DNA of 64,000 nt from Pseudomonadota bacterium (GTDB lineage: Bacteria > Pseudomonadota > Gammaproteobacteria > Enterobacterales > Enterobacteriaceae): positions 62,001 through 126,000 of the forward strand of contig JAGTSE010000014.1 of NCBI GenBank assembly GCA_018261615.1, read 5' to 3'. The notes beneath the pieces were generated by a model, which did not search any database, was not told the origin of the DNA, and saw only the letters and a program-made list of their open reading frames with translations. The position numbers were made by a program, and so were the translations under genes. Below are positions 55,761-64,000 of this stretch, piece after piece. Position 1 is the first letter of the stretch. Every line of letters starts with the position of its first letter.

Positions 55761-56204
55761 TTATCCCTGCTGAGCTTGCAATGCCTGCACCCACTGGCGG
55801 GCAGACTGGTCAAGTAAGGTGTAAACGGCTGCAAAAGCTTCACGACTTTTACGATACGGGTCGGGAATTTCTCGTTCGTTATCCCAGTGGCCAAATAACA
55901 TGACCTTGCCACGCATCTCCGGGGCAATTTCACACAGGCTAGCAATGTGGCGTTTTTCCATGACCAGAATCAGGTCATATTCGCGACACATGGCACCGGA
56001 AACCTGCCGCGCGCAATGTCCCTCCAGAGAAAGTTGATTGTCTGCCGCTACGCTCACCGCGTTAGCATCCGCGCCACGTCCGACCAGCGCGCCCAGACCT
56101 GCTGATGCCACCGTTAATCCGGGCTGGTATTTTTTCAGCAGTCGCTCTGCTATAGGGGAACGACAAATGTTCCCCACGCAAACCACCAGAATTTTGTTGA
56201 ACAT
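55761..56204 (-). CDS. wzb: Low-molecular-weight protein-tyrosine phosphatase Wzb
   Basis: Dephosphorylates Wzc. The 147 residues have the P-loop CVGNICRS (Cys9 to Arg15, the C-x5-R signature) and the general-acid aspartate in IPDPYRKS near residue 115. The ATG at 56204 gives MFNKILVV as in E. coli. An ATG two codons earlier at 56210 would overlap the wza stop as ATGA and cannot be ruled out. The gene lies between wza and wzc as expected. Confidence 0.96.
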   Translation of the reverse strand: MFNKILVVCVGNICRSPIAERLLKKYQPGLTVASAGLGALVGRGADANAVSVAADNQLSLEGHCARQVSGAMCREYDLILVMEKRHIASLCEIAPEMRGKVMLFGHWDNEREIPDPYRKSREAFAAVYTLLDQSARQWVQALQAQQG

Positions 56205-56206
56205 AG

Positions 56207-57352
56207 TCATTTCAAGCTTTGAATGTCAGTGGCTGCGTTGGTCATGTAGCGAACGCCACTGATTGTCGGCAGCAACTGGTTGATAAGACGATTCCAGCGC
56301 GCCACCGGCGCAGTCGTGACGTACACCACGTCATACGGCTGGAGGCGGAAATTCGTCGCCATCACCAGAGCCGTGGCGTCAGACATATCAAGCTGGTAAA
56401 TATTGGCAATTTTGCCACTTCGACCAGCCTCGCCGCCTTTCAATGGACGGATAACGAAGATGCCACTGGCGTTGGAGCTCGTCAGGTCGAGACCTTCGGC
56501 CTGGCCAAGTGCTTCCGTCAGCGTCATGCCGCTGAAGTCCATTTTGAGCGTGCTCTGTTTTTTCACTTCGCCCATCACGAACACTTTCAGATCGTCATTA
56601 CGCGGTACAAAGAGGATATCGCCCGGATAAAGCAGACGGTTCTGGCTGAGGTCGCCATTCTGCATCAATGCCTGGAGCGAAATGCGCTGCTCTTTTCCCT
56701 CGTGCGTCAACACCACGTTGCGCCAGTCGGCGTTGTCGGTCAGCCCGCCCGCAGCATTGATAGCATCCAGCACGGTAAGCGGTACGTTGGTGATCGCCTG
56801 CTGGCCGGATTTGATGACCTGGCCGGAGACATAGGCTTTTTGTGAGCGGAATGCGGCGATATTAACGTCCACCTGCGGGTCAGCAATGTACGTCGCTAAA
56901 CGGCTGGTAATATCACTGCGGATCTCGGCGAGGGTTTTCCCCACCACCCGCACTTTTCCGACATAGGGATAAAACATGGTGCCATCAGGTTGCACCCAGT
57001 TGCCTGTGTCGCTGGAACTACGATATTGACCCGCTGGCGTGGTTAATTCCGGGTGATCCCAGACGGTGACATTCAATACATCCCCTGGCCCTACACGATA
57101 CTGGTAAGCCGCAATTTCGTTGTCGAGCGACATATTTGGTTGAGCGACATTAACGTGCGGGCGCAATTGTTCAATCAGACGCGGTGTTAAAGGATAAACA
57201 TTCACCATGCGGTCTAAATCAAAGTCTGCATCCTGCTGTTTAATCACATCCTTTCCCATCGTAGTCATATTGCTACCGGGGAAAACAGTGCAGCCACTCA
57301 TCAAGCTTATGGACACCAATAATGGCATCAATTTCATTTGAGATTTCATCAT
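56207..57352 (-). CDS. wza: Outer-membrane polysaccharide export lipoprotein Wza
   Basis: An octameric outer-membrane channel for colanic acid. The 381 residues begin with a lipoprotein signal peptide, with lipobox ISLMSGC giving the acylated cysteine at about residue 21. Then come the polysaccharide-export domain [26 protein letters not shown]-type domains, and the C-terminal amphipathic helix region ([14 protein letters not shown]) that spans the outer membrane. The length is close to E. coli Wza (379). First gene of the operon, with a leader of roughly 450 bases. Confidence 0.97.
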   Translation of the reverse strand: MMKSQMKLMPLLVSISLMSGCTVFPGSNMTTMGKDVIKQQDADFDLDRMVNVYPLTPRLIEQLRPHVNVAQPNMSLDNEIAAYQYRVGPGDVLNVTVWDHPELTTPAGQYRSSSDTGNWVQPDGTMFYPYVGKVRVVGKTLAEIRSDITSRLATYIADPQVDVNIAAFRSQKAYVSGQVIKSGQQAITNVPLTVLDAINAAGGLTDNADWRNVVLTHEGKEQRISLQALMQNGDLSQNRLLYPGDILFVPRNDDLKVFVMGEVKKQSTLKMDFSGMTLTEALGQAEGLDLTSSNASGIFVIRPLKGGEAGRSGKIANIYQLDMSDATALVMATNFRLQPYDVVYVTTAPVARWNRLINQLLPTISGVRYMTNAATDIQSLK

Positions 57353-57531
57353 TGATTAATTATCACTTTGGCAGAGTAATTATCCTGTGCGATTTATATA
57401 AGCGCTCAAGTTGTACACAAAATCAGAATGCAGTTAATTACAAAAGAATATAACTGGCATCAATCCTAAAAAGCGTTTATTCAACCACATGCGATTACAG
57501 AATAATCCAGGCTGATTGACATACCCACAGG

Positions 57532-57570
57532 CACGCTACCGCCCCTGGCTTTCAGTTACCAATTCACTGA
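57532..57570 (-). promoter_or_regulatory. JUMPstart / ops element of the colanic-acid operon
   Basis: On the - strand GGCGGTAGCGTG (57532-57543) follows GTAACTGAAAGCCAGG, matching the JUMPstart consensus. It lies 180 bases upstream of the wza start, in the transcribed leader, and should recruit RfaH. The core is identical to the element before rmlB. Confidence 0.93.
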
Positions 57571-57795
57571 ACATCTCTAACTCATTGATAGTTATCCCTT
57601 ACAGGCCTTAAGGTTGCAATGGACCGCAGACCAGAAAAAAGACGGCAGGAATCGAACTTGTAACGAATAACGATGACAAAAATAGCATCGTTAGTATATT
57701 TGAGTGATGCAGGAAGAATTGTTGCAGCTAAGCGAATAGCAGGCAAGGCACTGGCCCTGATAAACATCTTTTTAAGAATAAGTTTAAGAACAAAC
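57571..57795. other. Colanic-acid operon leader, no gene seen
   Basis: Together with the short stretches around JUMPstart this makes up the 688-base wza-yegH interval (57353-58040). No convincing reading frame is present. On the - strand this is the untranslated leader between the probable wza promoter and JUMPstart. The ~140 bases from 57870 to 58040 should hold the yegH promoter, which I cannot place with confidence. Confidence 0.6.
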
Positions 57796-57802
57796 TTTTC
57801 GA

Positions 57803-57866
57803 ATTTTAAGATTAACCGTATATTGACAATCTTTGTATCCGGATTTAGTTATGCGGAATATCCTAA
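57803..57866 (-). promoter_or_regulatory. Probable wza promoter with RcsAB box
   Basis: On the - strand TTAGGATATTCCGCA (57852-57866) resembles the RcsAB box consensus TaAGaatatTCctA. About 22 bases downstream is TTGTCA (57824-57829) and then TAAAAT (57803-57808) with a 15-base spacer, short but usual for an activated promoter. The start would lie about 445 bases before wza, in keeping with the long leader known for this operon. The reading is by eye and is the best candidate only. Confidence 0.5.
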
Positions 57867-58040
57867 TTTACTAATTTTTCCTTATAATTAATCGCAATAA
57901 CAATAAGGGAATTGAATTTATACATATTGCTCACATCCAATAAATTAAGAATAATCGCAGGCTGGCATTGCAATTTTATCCAGCTTTATCCATGATCGCA
58001 CGGTGACAATTGTCATATCACAGAAGGTATTACGTTTACG

Positions 58041-59624
58041 ATGGAATGGATTGCCGATCCAGCAATCTGGGCCGGGCTGGTCACGCTGGTAGTGATCGAG
58101 CTGGTACTCGGTATTGATAACCTGGTGTTTATTGCGATTCTTGCGGAGAAATTGCCAGCGGCGCAGCGCGATCGCGCCCGTGTTACCGGGCTGCTGCTGG
58201 CGATGTTGATGCGACTGCTTTTGCTGGCCTCAATCTCCTGGCTGGTGACACTCACCAATCCTCTGTTTACGGTGCGCGGCTTGAGCTTCAGCGCGCGCGA
58301 TCTGATTATGCTGCTCGGCGGCCTGTTTCTGCTGTTTAAAGCGACGGTGGAACTTAATGAGCGCCTTGAAGGCAAAGACAGCGACAATCCAACGCAGCGG
58401 CGTGGTGCGAAGTTCGGGGCTGTGGTCGCCCAGATCGTGGTGCTGGATGCGGTCTTCTCACTCGACTCGGTGATCACCGCCGTTGGCATGGTTGACCACC
58501 TGGCCGTCATGATGGCCGCCGTGGTGATAGCCATTACTCTGATGCTGCTGGCCAGTAAATCCCTGACACGCTTCGTCAACAGCCACCCGACGATTGTTAT
58601 TCTCTGTCTCAGTTTCCTGCTGATGATTGGTTTTAGCCTGGTGGCCGATGGCTTTGGTTTTCATATACCGAAAGGCTATCTGTACGCCGCAATTGGTTTC
58701 TCGGTGATGATAGAAGTGCTGAACCAGTTGGCTATCTTTAATCGCCGCCGTTTTCTGTTCGCCAACCAGACGCTACGCCAGCGCACAACAGAAACGGTGA
58801 TGCGCCTGCTCAGCGGGCGGAAAGAGGATGCTGAACTGGATGCCGATACCGCCTCGATGTTGCACGACAGCGACGACAGTCAGATCTTTAATTTGCAGGA
58901 GCGACGCATGATTGAGCGGGTGCTGAACCTCAATCAGCGCTCGGTTAGCAGCATCATGACGTCGCGCCACGATATTGAGCATATCGATCTCAGCGCACCC
59001 GCAACAGAGATCCGTGCTCTGCTGGATAAAAACCAGCATACGCGCGTTGTGGTTACAGGCGGCGATGCTGAAGAGGATTTGCTCGGCGTCGTCCATGTGC
59101 TCGATCTGCTGCAACAATCCCTGCGCGGCGAAGCGCTGGATCTAAAGGCGCTGATCCGCCAGCCGCTGGTATTCCCGGAAACGCTGCCGCTGTTGCAGGC
59201 GCTGGAGCAGTTCCGCAATGCCCGAACCCACTTCGCTTTTGTGGTCGATGAATTTGGGTCCGTGGAAGGTATTGTCACTCTCAGCGATGTGATGGAAACC
59301 ATCGCCGGGAATCTGCCGAATGAAGTGGAAGAGATCGATGCCCGCCACGATATCCAGAAAAACAGCGATGGCAGTTGGACGGCCAATGGCCATATGCCGC
59401 TGGAGGATCTGGTGCAGTACATCGCGCTACCACTGGATGAGAAGCGCGACTACCATACCATTGCCGGCCTGCTAATGGAGTACCTGCAACGGATCCCCAA
59501 ACCTGGCGAAGAGGTGCAGGTGGGTGATGTTCTGCTTAAAACCCTGAAAGTTGAGAGCCACCGCGTGCAGAAAGTGCAAATCATTCCGCTGACGCGTGAC
59601 GAAGATCCAGACTACGAAGTATAA
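58041..59624 (+). CDS. yegH: TerC/CBS/CorC-domain inner-membrane protein YegH
   Basis: A 527-residue membrane protein, the same length as E. coli YegH; its role is unproven, perhaps metal-ion transport or resistance. Order: TerC-type domain with about seven helices (1-235; [14 protein letters not shown] and [13 protein letters not shown] hold the conserved acidic residues), paired CBS domains (about 295-420; [14 protein letters not shown]), and a CorC/HlyC domain (about 430-515). Divergent from wza. Confidence 0.95.
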   Translation: MEWIADPAIWAGLVTLVVIELVLGIDNLVFIAILAEKLPAAQRDRARVTGLLLAMLMRLLLLASISWLVTLTNPLFTVRGLSFSARDLIMLLGGLFLLFKATVELNERLEGKDSDNPTQRRGAKFGAVVAQIVVLDAVFSLDSVITAVGMVDHLAVMMAAVVIAITLMLLASKSLTRFVNSHPTIVILCLSFLLMIGFSLVADGFGFHIPKGYLYAAIGFSVMIEVLNQLAIFNRRRFLFANQTLRQRTTETVMRLLSGRKEDAELDADTASMLHDSDDSQIFNLQERRMIERVLNLNQRSVSSIMTSRHDIEHIDLSAPATEIRALLDKNQHTRVVVTGGDAEEDLLGVVHVLDLLQQSLRGEALDLKALIRQPLVFPETLPLLQALEQFRNARTHFAFVVDEFGSVEGIVTLSDVMETIAGNLPNEVEEIDARHDIQKNSDGSWTANGHMPLEDLVQYIALPLDEKRDYHTIAGLLMEYLQRIPKPGEEVQVGDVLLKTLKVESHRVQKVQIIPLTRDEDPDYEV

Positions 59625-59628
59625 ATGA

Positions 59629-59715
59629 CTACGCTTTAACCACCGTCACCCCACGGTGGTTAAACGGGGCCAGCAGTCGATCGTCGGTCTGCGCGTCCAC
59701 CACCAGCATGTTAAT
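59629..59715 (-). pseudogene. C-terminal scrap of a possible DeoR-type regulator
   Basis: Read on the - strand, the last 28 codons before the stop at 59629 (MLVVDAQTDDRLLAPFNHRG, then VTVVKA) resemble the C-terminal end of DeoR-family sugar regulators. Upstream codons in the same frame show nothing coherent, so only the tail would remain. The match is short and judged by eye. The alternative is chance coding similarity in a GC-rich spacer. Confidence 0.35.
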
Positions 59716-59721
59716 AAGCGA

Positions 59722-59919
59722 GAAACTGTACTTTTTTATTGCTGAATACGATGACAGCAAACGCACCGGAAACGGTGGCGGCGTGATCGAAGAGGGAGAG
59801 GATATTGAAGTGGTGGAGATGGATTTTGCCAGCGCACTGGCAAAATCCGTACGGGCGATATCGCTGGCGGCAAGACCATTATGCTGCTGCAACATCTGGC
59901 GCTGGAAGGCATTTTATAG
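59722..59919 (+). pseudogene. 3' remnant of a NudK-like Nudix hydrolase gene
   Basis: The frame reading EKLYFFIAEYDDSKRTGNGG, then EDIEVVEMDFASALAKSV, looks like the C-terminal third of GDP-mannose pyrophosphatase NudK/YffH-type Nudix proteins (E. coli has HFFIAEY and DEDIEVLEL). After a one-base slip near 59850 the reading continues as GDIAGGKTIMLLQHLALEGI to a stop at 59919, also family-like. The Nudix box and the whole 5' part are missing. A 5'-truncated, frameshifted pseudogene is the best reading. Confidence 0.65.
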
Positions 59920-59937
59920 CCCGACAGCACCGTTGCT

Positions 59938-59960
59938 TATCCGGCCAAACTGGCCGGATA
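59938..59960 (-). terminator. Hairpin downstream of asmA
   Basis: TATCCGGCCA and TGGCCGGATA form a perfect 10-bp stem with loop AAC, directly after the asmA stop on the - strand. The T tract is poor (AAGCAACG follows), so it is a weak terminator or an mRNA-end stabiliser. Confidence 0.6.
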
Positions 59961-59961
59961 G

Positions 59962-61809
59962 TTACATCTTTTCAAGCAGCTTTTTCAGATCCTTGCTGTT
60001 TTGCGAATCTTTATTACGCTCAGCCCAGTCATTGAGACGACGTTTAGCTTCGTCCTGCAAATGTTTACGCAACACCTGATCGACCTGCAAGCTGTAATTA
60101 AGAGCCTGCCATTTACCGTAAACGCGCAACGGGATCGGCGTCGCTTTCAGGAAGTCTATCAGCGCGCTATCACCTTCCCAACCTTCCAGCACCCGGACAT
60201 TGAAGCGCGTATCGGCCTGCTTCTGCACCAGATCCATCTCACCTTCCCCGGAAAGCGCCAACAGCGCGGAGCTGCCCTGCATATCGCTGAAAGTCATCTG
60301 CCCGTTATCCAGTGACAGCTCAGCGCTAAAATTATCCAGCCGGGTAGCGTTGTCGAAATTCTCTTTCGCATGCACATCGCTGCTGCGCGCCACCGCCTGT
60401 TGCACCAGTTGCTGGAAGTTAAGCCCTTCCATGCGGCTGTTTTTCAGATCGATGTGCGCCTCTCCCTGCCAGTTGCGGCGAAAAGATTCTGCATTGATAT
60501 CCGGACCGCTGAAATCACCCGCCATTGTCAGGCTGCCGGTCAGCGCAATCGGATAGTTAAACGCTTTGAGGATGTTGCCAATCTCAACGCCCTCCAGCCG
60601 CGGCTGGAATTCAGCATGAGCCTGATTGCCGCGCACATCCAGCGTACCGGGCAATGAGATTTGCCCGCTCCCCATTTTGCCCCGCAATGTCGGGATAGAC
60701 AGCAAACCGGTATTATTGTCGAACTGGCCGCTAACATCGACAAACTGCATACCGCGCCAGCGCACGTTTTTCGCCGTGATGCCGATTTGCGCCGTAAAAC
60801 CGCGCAGTGCGTTGTACTGCGGCATATCCGCCCCGCTGGAAATCACCGGGCGCGGCAGGCGGTTTTGTTCCTGCTCCTGTGGCGTCACGCCGTCGCCGCT
60901 TAGCGTGACTTCCGGCGGCAGCAAGTTATCCAGATTGAGATTATCGAACTGCACATCGAGCGCCCAGGCTGGCCGCGTGCCAAACGTTACGCTGCCCTTG
61001 CCGGTAACGGCGCTGTCATTTGCACTGAGGCTGACATCATTCAACGTCAGCCGCTGCGCCGTGGCTTGCCACTGCGCTTGCAACGTGCCCGCCCCGCTAA
61101 TACCCTTCGGCGGCGTATCGCCCCCCTGAAGCTGCCACTGCAATTTATCGATAGCAGCGCTGAGATTACGCGGATAGTCGCGAGCATCCACTTTCGCGCT
61201 AAATGAAAGCGTCAGGTCGCGCTGATTGCGGTTAATCCTCCCGGAGAAATCCAGCGTCGCCTGATATTGCGCATCCTGCTCCATTTGCAGACGAATATCG
61301 CGTACCGTCACCGGTTCATCGTTGGCGCGCTGGAAAACCAGCAGGCTATCGGCAACCTGTAAGCGGGCAATATCCCATGACCAGCCGCGATCCGATTCCA
61401 CCAGCGGCAGTGAGTCGCCACGCGGTGCCACCGGCACATTTTTTTCCAGTACCGCTTCGCTTTGCGGAGTGAGCTGGATCACCGCGCCCTTCAGCATCAC
61501 TTGTTTCACCTGTAACTGGTGCGACAGCAACGGCCACAGGTTGACATCAAGACGCATATTATCGGCTTTCACCACCGGTATTTCCGCGCCGGGAGCCGTC
61601 AACGTGATGCGGCCAGAGAGGATGCTAAGCTGCGGCCAGACGTGCCAGCGCAACGGGCCATCAAGCTGTAGCTGATAGCCGCTCCTCGCCTCCACCTGGC
61701 GCACCATGTAAGCGCGGAAATCGTTCGGATTGACCAGTAACACTAATGCCGAAAGGCCGGCAACCAGCACGACCAGCAAAATCATCAGTGTTGTTAACGC
61801 TCTTCTCAT
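59962..61809 (-). CDS. asmA: AsmA family outer-membrane biogenesis protein
   Basis: A 615-residue inner-membrane-anchored periplasmic protein of the AsmA/VPS13-like group, which affects outer-membrane protein and lipid assembly (E. coli AsmA is 617). The N-terminal helix is at about 5-25 (LTTLMILLVVLVAGLSALVL). The repeating beta-rich body follows, with the conserved NPNDFRAYMVRQVEARSGYQ just after the membrane and WAERNKDSQNSKDLKKLLEK at the C-terminus. The ATG at 61809 gives MRRALTTLM; an in-frame extension to 61830 abuts dcd and is less likely. Confidence 0.96.
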   Translation of the reverse strand: MRRALTTLMILLVVLVAGLSALVLLVNPNDFRAYMVRQVEARSGYQLQLDGPLRWHVWPQLSILSGRITLTAPGAEIPVVKADNMRLDVNLWPLLSHQLQVKQVMLKGAVIQLTPQSEAVLEKNVPVAPRGDSLPLVESDRGWSWDIARLQVADSLLVFQRANDEPVTVRDIRLQMEQDAQYQATLDFSGRINRNQRDLTLSFSAKVDARDYPRNLSAAIDKLQWQLQGGDTPPKGISGAGTLQAQWQATAQRLTLNDVSLSANDSAVTGKGSVTFGTRPAWALDVQFDNLNLDNLLPPEVTLSGDGVTPQEQEQNRLPRPVISSGADMPQYNALRGFTAQIGITAKNVRWRGMQFVDVSGQFDNNTGLLSIPTLRGKMGSGQISLPGTLDVRGNQAHAEFQPRLEGVEIGNILKAFNYPIALTGSLTMAGDFSGPDINAESFRRNWQGEAHIDLKNSRMEGLNFQQLVQQAVARSSDVHAKENFDNATRLDNFSAELSLDNGQMTFSDMQGSSALLALSGEGEMDLVQKQADTRFNVRVLEGWEGDSALIDFLKATPIPLRVYGKWQALNYSLQVDQVLRKHLQDEAKRRLNDWAERNKDSQNSKDLKKLLEKM

Positions 61810-61830
61810 CACATCCTCAATGGAGATCAA

Positions 61831-62412
61831 TCAGTCTTTATCAATGCGGCTGGCGACCGCACCTTGCTGATCGCGATACTTGGCATCTTCACGCCGGTTA
61901 TAAGGACGATCGGCCGGCCCGGAGAGCGGCTCAAAGCTCAGGGCACCAATCAGCATGCCCGGGCGCAGCGCCAGCGGCAACTTGCCTGAATTATAGAACT
62001 CCAGCACGATACAGCCTGACCAGCCGGGATCGATGCGGTGCGCGGTCACATGTACCATCAACCCCAGACGAGCCAGTGAAGAGCGACCGTCCAGCCAGCC
62101 GACCAGATCGGCAGGCAATGTAACGGATTCATAGGTCACCGCCAGCGCCAGTTCGCCCGGATGCAGGAAAAACGCGTCGCCTTCATCAAGCACAATCTCG
62201 TCGCTCATTACCCGGTCAAGCGCCGCGCTGACTTCATGCTTCGGGCCGCTGAGATCGATAAACGCCGCCGTGTGTCCGCTGAAAGTGCGGAAATTATTGC
62301 CAAGGCGGACATCCACCGTCGCCCCGTTAATCCGTTCTACCGGCGGACGCGGGTTAATAGCAAGCCGACCGTCATCCAGCCAGGCTTCAATATCGCGGTC
62401 ACAAAGACGCAT
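61831..62412 (-). CDS. dcd: dCTP deaminase Dcd
   Basis: Deaminates dCTP to dUTP, the main source of dUMP for thymidylate in enterics. The 193-residue trimer has the catalytic region [26 protein letters not shown], split here as RSSLARLGL with the arginine and serine and HRIDPGWSG, and the catalytic glutamate in CIVLEFYN (about 138). The length equals E. coli Dcd. It lies 21 bases before asmA and after udk. Confidence 0.98.
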   Translation of the reverse strand: MRLCDRDIEAWLDDGRLAINPRPPVERINGATVDVRLGNNFRTFSGHTAAFIDLSGPKHEVSAALDRVMSDEIVLDEGDAFFLHPGELALAVTYESVTLPADLVGWLDGRSSLARLGLMVHVTAHRIDPGWSGCIVLEFYNSGKLPLALRPGMLIGALSFEPLSGPADRPYNRREDAKYRDQQGAVASRIDKD

Positions 62413-62439
62413 GGCGCATTCTCCTTAATAGTGCGACAC

Positions 62440-62460
62440 GCCCCTGAGAAGATCAGGGGC
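62440..62460 (-). repeat. Hairpin between udk and dcd
   Basis: GCCCCTGA and TCAGGGGC form an 8-bp stem with a 5-base loop, midway in the 108-base udk-dcd gap. On the - strand no T tract follows. It may be a weak terminator or mRNA stabiliser between the two genes. Confidence 0.55.
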
Positions 62461-62520
62461 CGGACTTAACGTCGCCGCCTTCCTGCAACTCGAATTATTT
62501 AGGGTATAGCCTAACATGTA

Positions 62521-63162
62521 TTATTCAAAAAACTGGCTGATTTTGGCTTTCAGGATATCAATGGCGATGCGGTTTTTACCGCCGCGCGGCACGATGATGT
62601 CGGCGTACTGCTTTGAGGGTTCAATAAATTGCAGGAACATAGGACGCACGGTTTTTTGATATTGCGCCATCACCGAGTCCATTGAACGGCCGCGCTCGTT
62701 AACGTCGCGCTTGATACGGCGCATCAGGCAGATATCCAGCGGCGTATCAACGAAAATGGAGAAATTCATCGCATCGCGCAGGCGTGAATCAGTCAGCAAC
62801 AGGATCCCTTCCAGGATGATCACTTTTTTCGCTTTAATGCGGATAGTTTCTTTGGTACGCGTATGTTCCACATAGCTGTATACCGGTAACTCAATGGCTT
62901 CGCCGCGCTTGAGCGACTGTAAATGCTGGAATAACAGACTATGATCCATTGCACTGGGGTGGTCATAGTTGGTTTTTACACGCTCTTCCATCGACAGATG
63001 GCTTTGATCTTTGTAGTAGCTGTCTTCTGGAATAACGCCAATGTGTTCATCACCTACCTGTTCGCGCAGTTCACGATACAATGTACTGGCGATAAGACTT
63101 TTACCTGAAGCAGATGCGCCGGCGATGCCGATGATGACGCACTGATGAGACTGATCAGTCAT
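62521..63162 (-). CDS. udk: Uridine kinase Udk
   Basis: Phosphorylates uridine and cytidine with GTP or ATP in pyrimidine salvage. The 213 residues have the P-loop [15 protein letters not shown] (residues 12-26), the [10 protein letters not shown] substrate segment and [15 protein letters not shown] lid region. The length equals E. coli Udk. It is first of the udk, dcd, asmA set. Confidence 0.98.
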   Translation of the reverse strand: MTDQSHQCVIIGIAGASASGKSLIASTLYRELREQVGDEHIGVIPEDSYYKDQSHLSMEERVKTNYDHPSAMDHSLLFQHLQSLKRGEAIELPVYSYVEHTRTKETIRIKAKKVIILEGILLLTDSRLRDAMNFSIFVDTPLDICLMRRIKRDVNERGRSMDSVMAQYQKTVRPMFLQFIEPSKQYADIIVPRGGKNRIAIDILKAKISQFFE

Positions 63163-63375
63163 AAATTTAGCGACCTGATTAACCTGGATGTAAAGGAAGG
63201 ACGACGCCAGAGCGTCAAACGCGGCAATTATAGGGATTTCACCGTTATGATACCAGCCGAATCCTTAGCGAAAACGGGGACGGCAAAAAGCCGCTCGCTT
63301 TTGCCCCTCTGGCTGATCAGTCACACATTAAAACGCGCAAAATTAACCAAGGGGATGCGTTTTCATTACTGACTA
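63163..63375. other. Spacer upstream of udk, no gene seen
   Basis: This part of the 563-base udk-yegE interval holds no convincing reading frame. The udk promoter should lie here on the - strand. The rest of the interval is the inverted-repeat element at 63376-63584 and the yegE leader. Confidence 0.6.
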
Positions 63376-63584
63376 AGAGCCTATCCCACCAGGTGTATCT
63401 TGTTGCAGCCAGTTTGGACACGGACAGCGCGCAACAACCGGAGCGTACACGCAGTACGTGAGGATGACTCGCTTCGCTCGCCCTAAAGAGCCGCCGCAAG
63501 CGGCGTTCAAAATGCCAACACATTTTGTGTGAGCACTGCCCTGGACCCAAATGGCAAATAAAATAGCCTAATGGGATAGGCTCT
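63376..63584. mobile_element. MITE-like element with 13-bp terminal inverted repeats
   Basis: AGAGCCTATCCCA (63376-63388) and its exact complement (63572-63584) bracket 209 bases that code for nothing. Inside are short palindromes such as GCCGCCGCAAGCGGC and CGTACACGCAGTACG. The right end carries AAATGGCAAATAAAATAGCC. The layout is that of a non-autonomous miniature repeat; sequences of this kind recur between genes in Enterobacter and Klebsiella genomes as far as I recall. A target duplication is not clear. Confidence 0.7.
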
Positions 63585-63725
63585 AAGTAATTAATAACAC
63601 TATGGTGTCAAATTATGAGCGCCCGGCATAGGAATTGTAAATTGTTTGTACTAGCATGATCCAAAATTCAAATTTCACTCTCCGGACACGGTTCCGGACG
63701 TCACAGGGTTGCGGATAAAGCGGTA

Positions 63726-64000
63726 ATGAAGAAACAACACCAACACGTTTTGGTTACCACCCCACATCCTGGGCTGCGGCTTGTCAGTTTAGGGCTGCTC
63801 TCTTTCATCTTTACGCTCTTCTCGCTGGAGCTTATCCGTTTCGGCACCGTTATCGCGCCGCTGTGGTTTCCCACCGCCATCATTATGGTGGGATTTTACC
63901 GCCACGCCGGGCGGATGTGGCCGGGCATCGCGCTGGCCTGCGTGCTGGGCAATGTCGCGGCGACGGTAATGCTCTCATCGGCCAGCCAGATCGATCTCCG
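63726..64000 (+). CDS. dgcE: Diguanylate cyclase DgcE/YegE, N-terminal part
   Basis: An open frame from ATG 63726 to the window edge encodes 91 residues with no stop. The start MKKQHQHVLVTTPHPGLRLV and following helices (LSLGLL-like, then PLWFPTAIIMVGFYRHAGRM) match the MASE1 membrane sensor domain at the N-terminus of E. coli YegE. The full protein would add PAS, GGDEF and degenerate EAL domains beyond the window. Gene order udk then yegE supports the call. Confidence 0.88.
   Translation, partial: MKKQHQHVLVTTPHPGLRLVSLGLLSFIFTLFSLELIRFGTVIAPLWFPTAIIMVGFYRHAGRMWPGIALACVLGNVAATVMLSSASQIDL

Noticed and set aside
57636..57662. tRNA-like TTCGATTCCTGCC string followed by T on the - strand
   Set aside because: The flanking bases do not pair as a T-arm and no acceptor, D or anticodon arms can be drawn, so it is not a tRNA gene or clear remnant.
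57673..57891. 72-codon open frame on the + strand between wza and yegH
   Set aside because: AT-rich, no ribosome site or family resemblance, and it overlaps the probable wza promoter.

Overview
This 64 kb window is chromosomal DNA of a member of the Enterobacteriaceae, read across the classic his / O-antigen / colanic-acid region. Gene content and order (yeeZ, hisLGDCBHAFI, wzz, ugd, gnd, O-antigen genes, galF, wca genes, wza, yegH, asmA, dcd, udk, yegE) match Escherichia and its relatives. A uge-type UDP-sugar epimerase gene lies between wzz and ugd, which is not the E. coli K-12 or Salmonella layout. An Enterobacter, Lelliottia, Kosakonia or Citrobacter-like genome is therefore more likely, but the genus cannot be fixed from sequence reading alone.

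Layout: 28-852 yeeZ; 1030-8233 the complete histidine operon with its leader peptide and attenuator (+ strand); 8278-13321 the wzz, uge, ugd, gnd block; 13473-33215 an O-antigen cluster on the - strand, transcribed from a JUMPstart/ops leader at about 33.3 kb in the order rmlBDAC, ddhDABC, prt, tyv, wzx, wbaV, (wzy remnant), wbaU, wbaN, manC, manB, wbaP; 33615-34508 galF; 34702-57352 the whole colanic-acid operon (wza to wcaM, - strand) with its own ops/JUMPstart leader and a probable RcsAB-controlled promoter; 58041-64000 yegH, gene debris, asmA, dcd, udk, a MITE-like repeat and the start of yegE.

How it works together: the rml genes make dTDP-L-rhamnose. ddhABCD, prt and tyv make CDP-tyvelose, and manB/manC make GDP-mannose. 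WbaP loads galactose-1-phosphate on undecaprenyl phosphate, WbaN adds rhamnose, WbaU mannose and WbaV the dideoxyhexose, Wzx flips the unit and Wzz sets chain length. Content and order are those of Salmonella serogroup D1 (O9). The colanic-acid operon uses GDP-fucose (cpsB, cpsG, gmd, wcaG) and UDP-glucuronate (ugd).

The most notable points are: (1) a D1-like tyvelose cluster in a non-Salmonella flanking context; (2) a wzy polymerase gene between wbaV and wbaU broken by four single-base frameshifts, in the same place as the known wzy remnant of Salmonella groups B and D1, so no intact O-antigen polymerase is encoded here; (3) ugd lacking its normal last ~32 codons; (4) an apparent intrinsic terminator inside the O-antigen operon between tyv and wzx; (5) debris of two genes between yegH and asmA; (6) a 209-bp element with 13-bp terminal inverted repeats upstream of yegE. 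I saw no CRISPR array, complete insertion sequence, prophage, rRNA or tRNA, and no wholly new multi-gene system.
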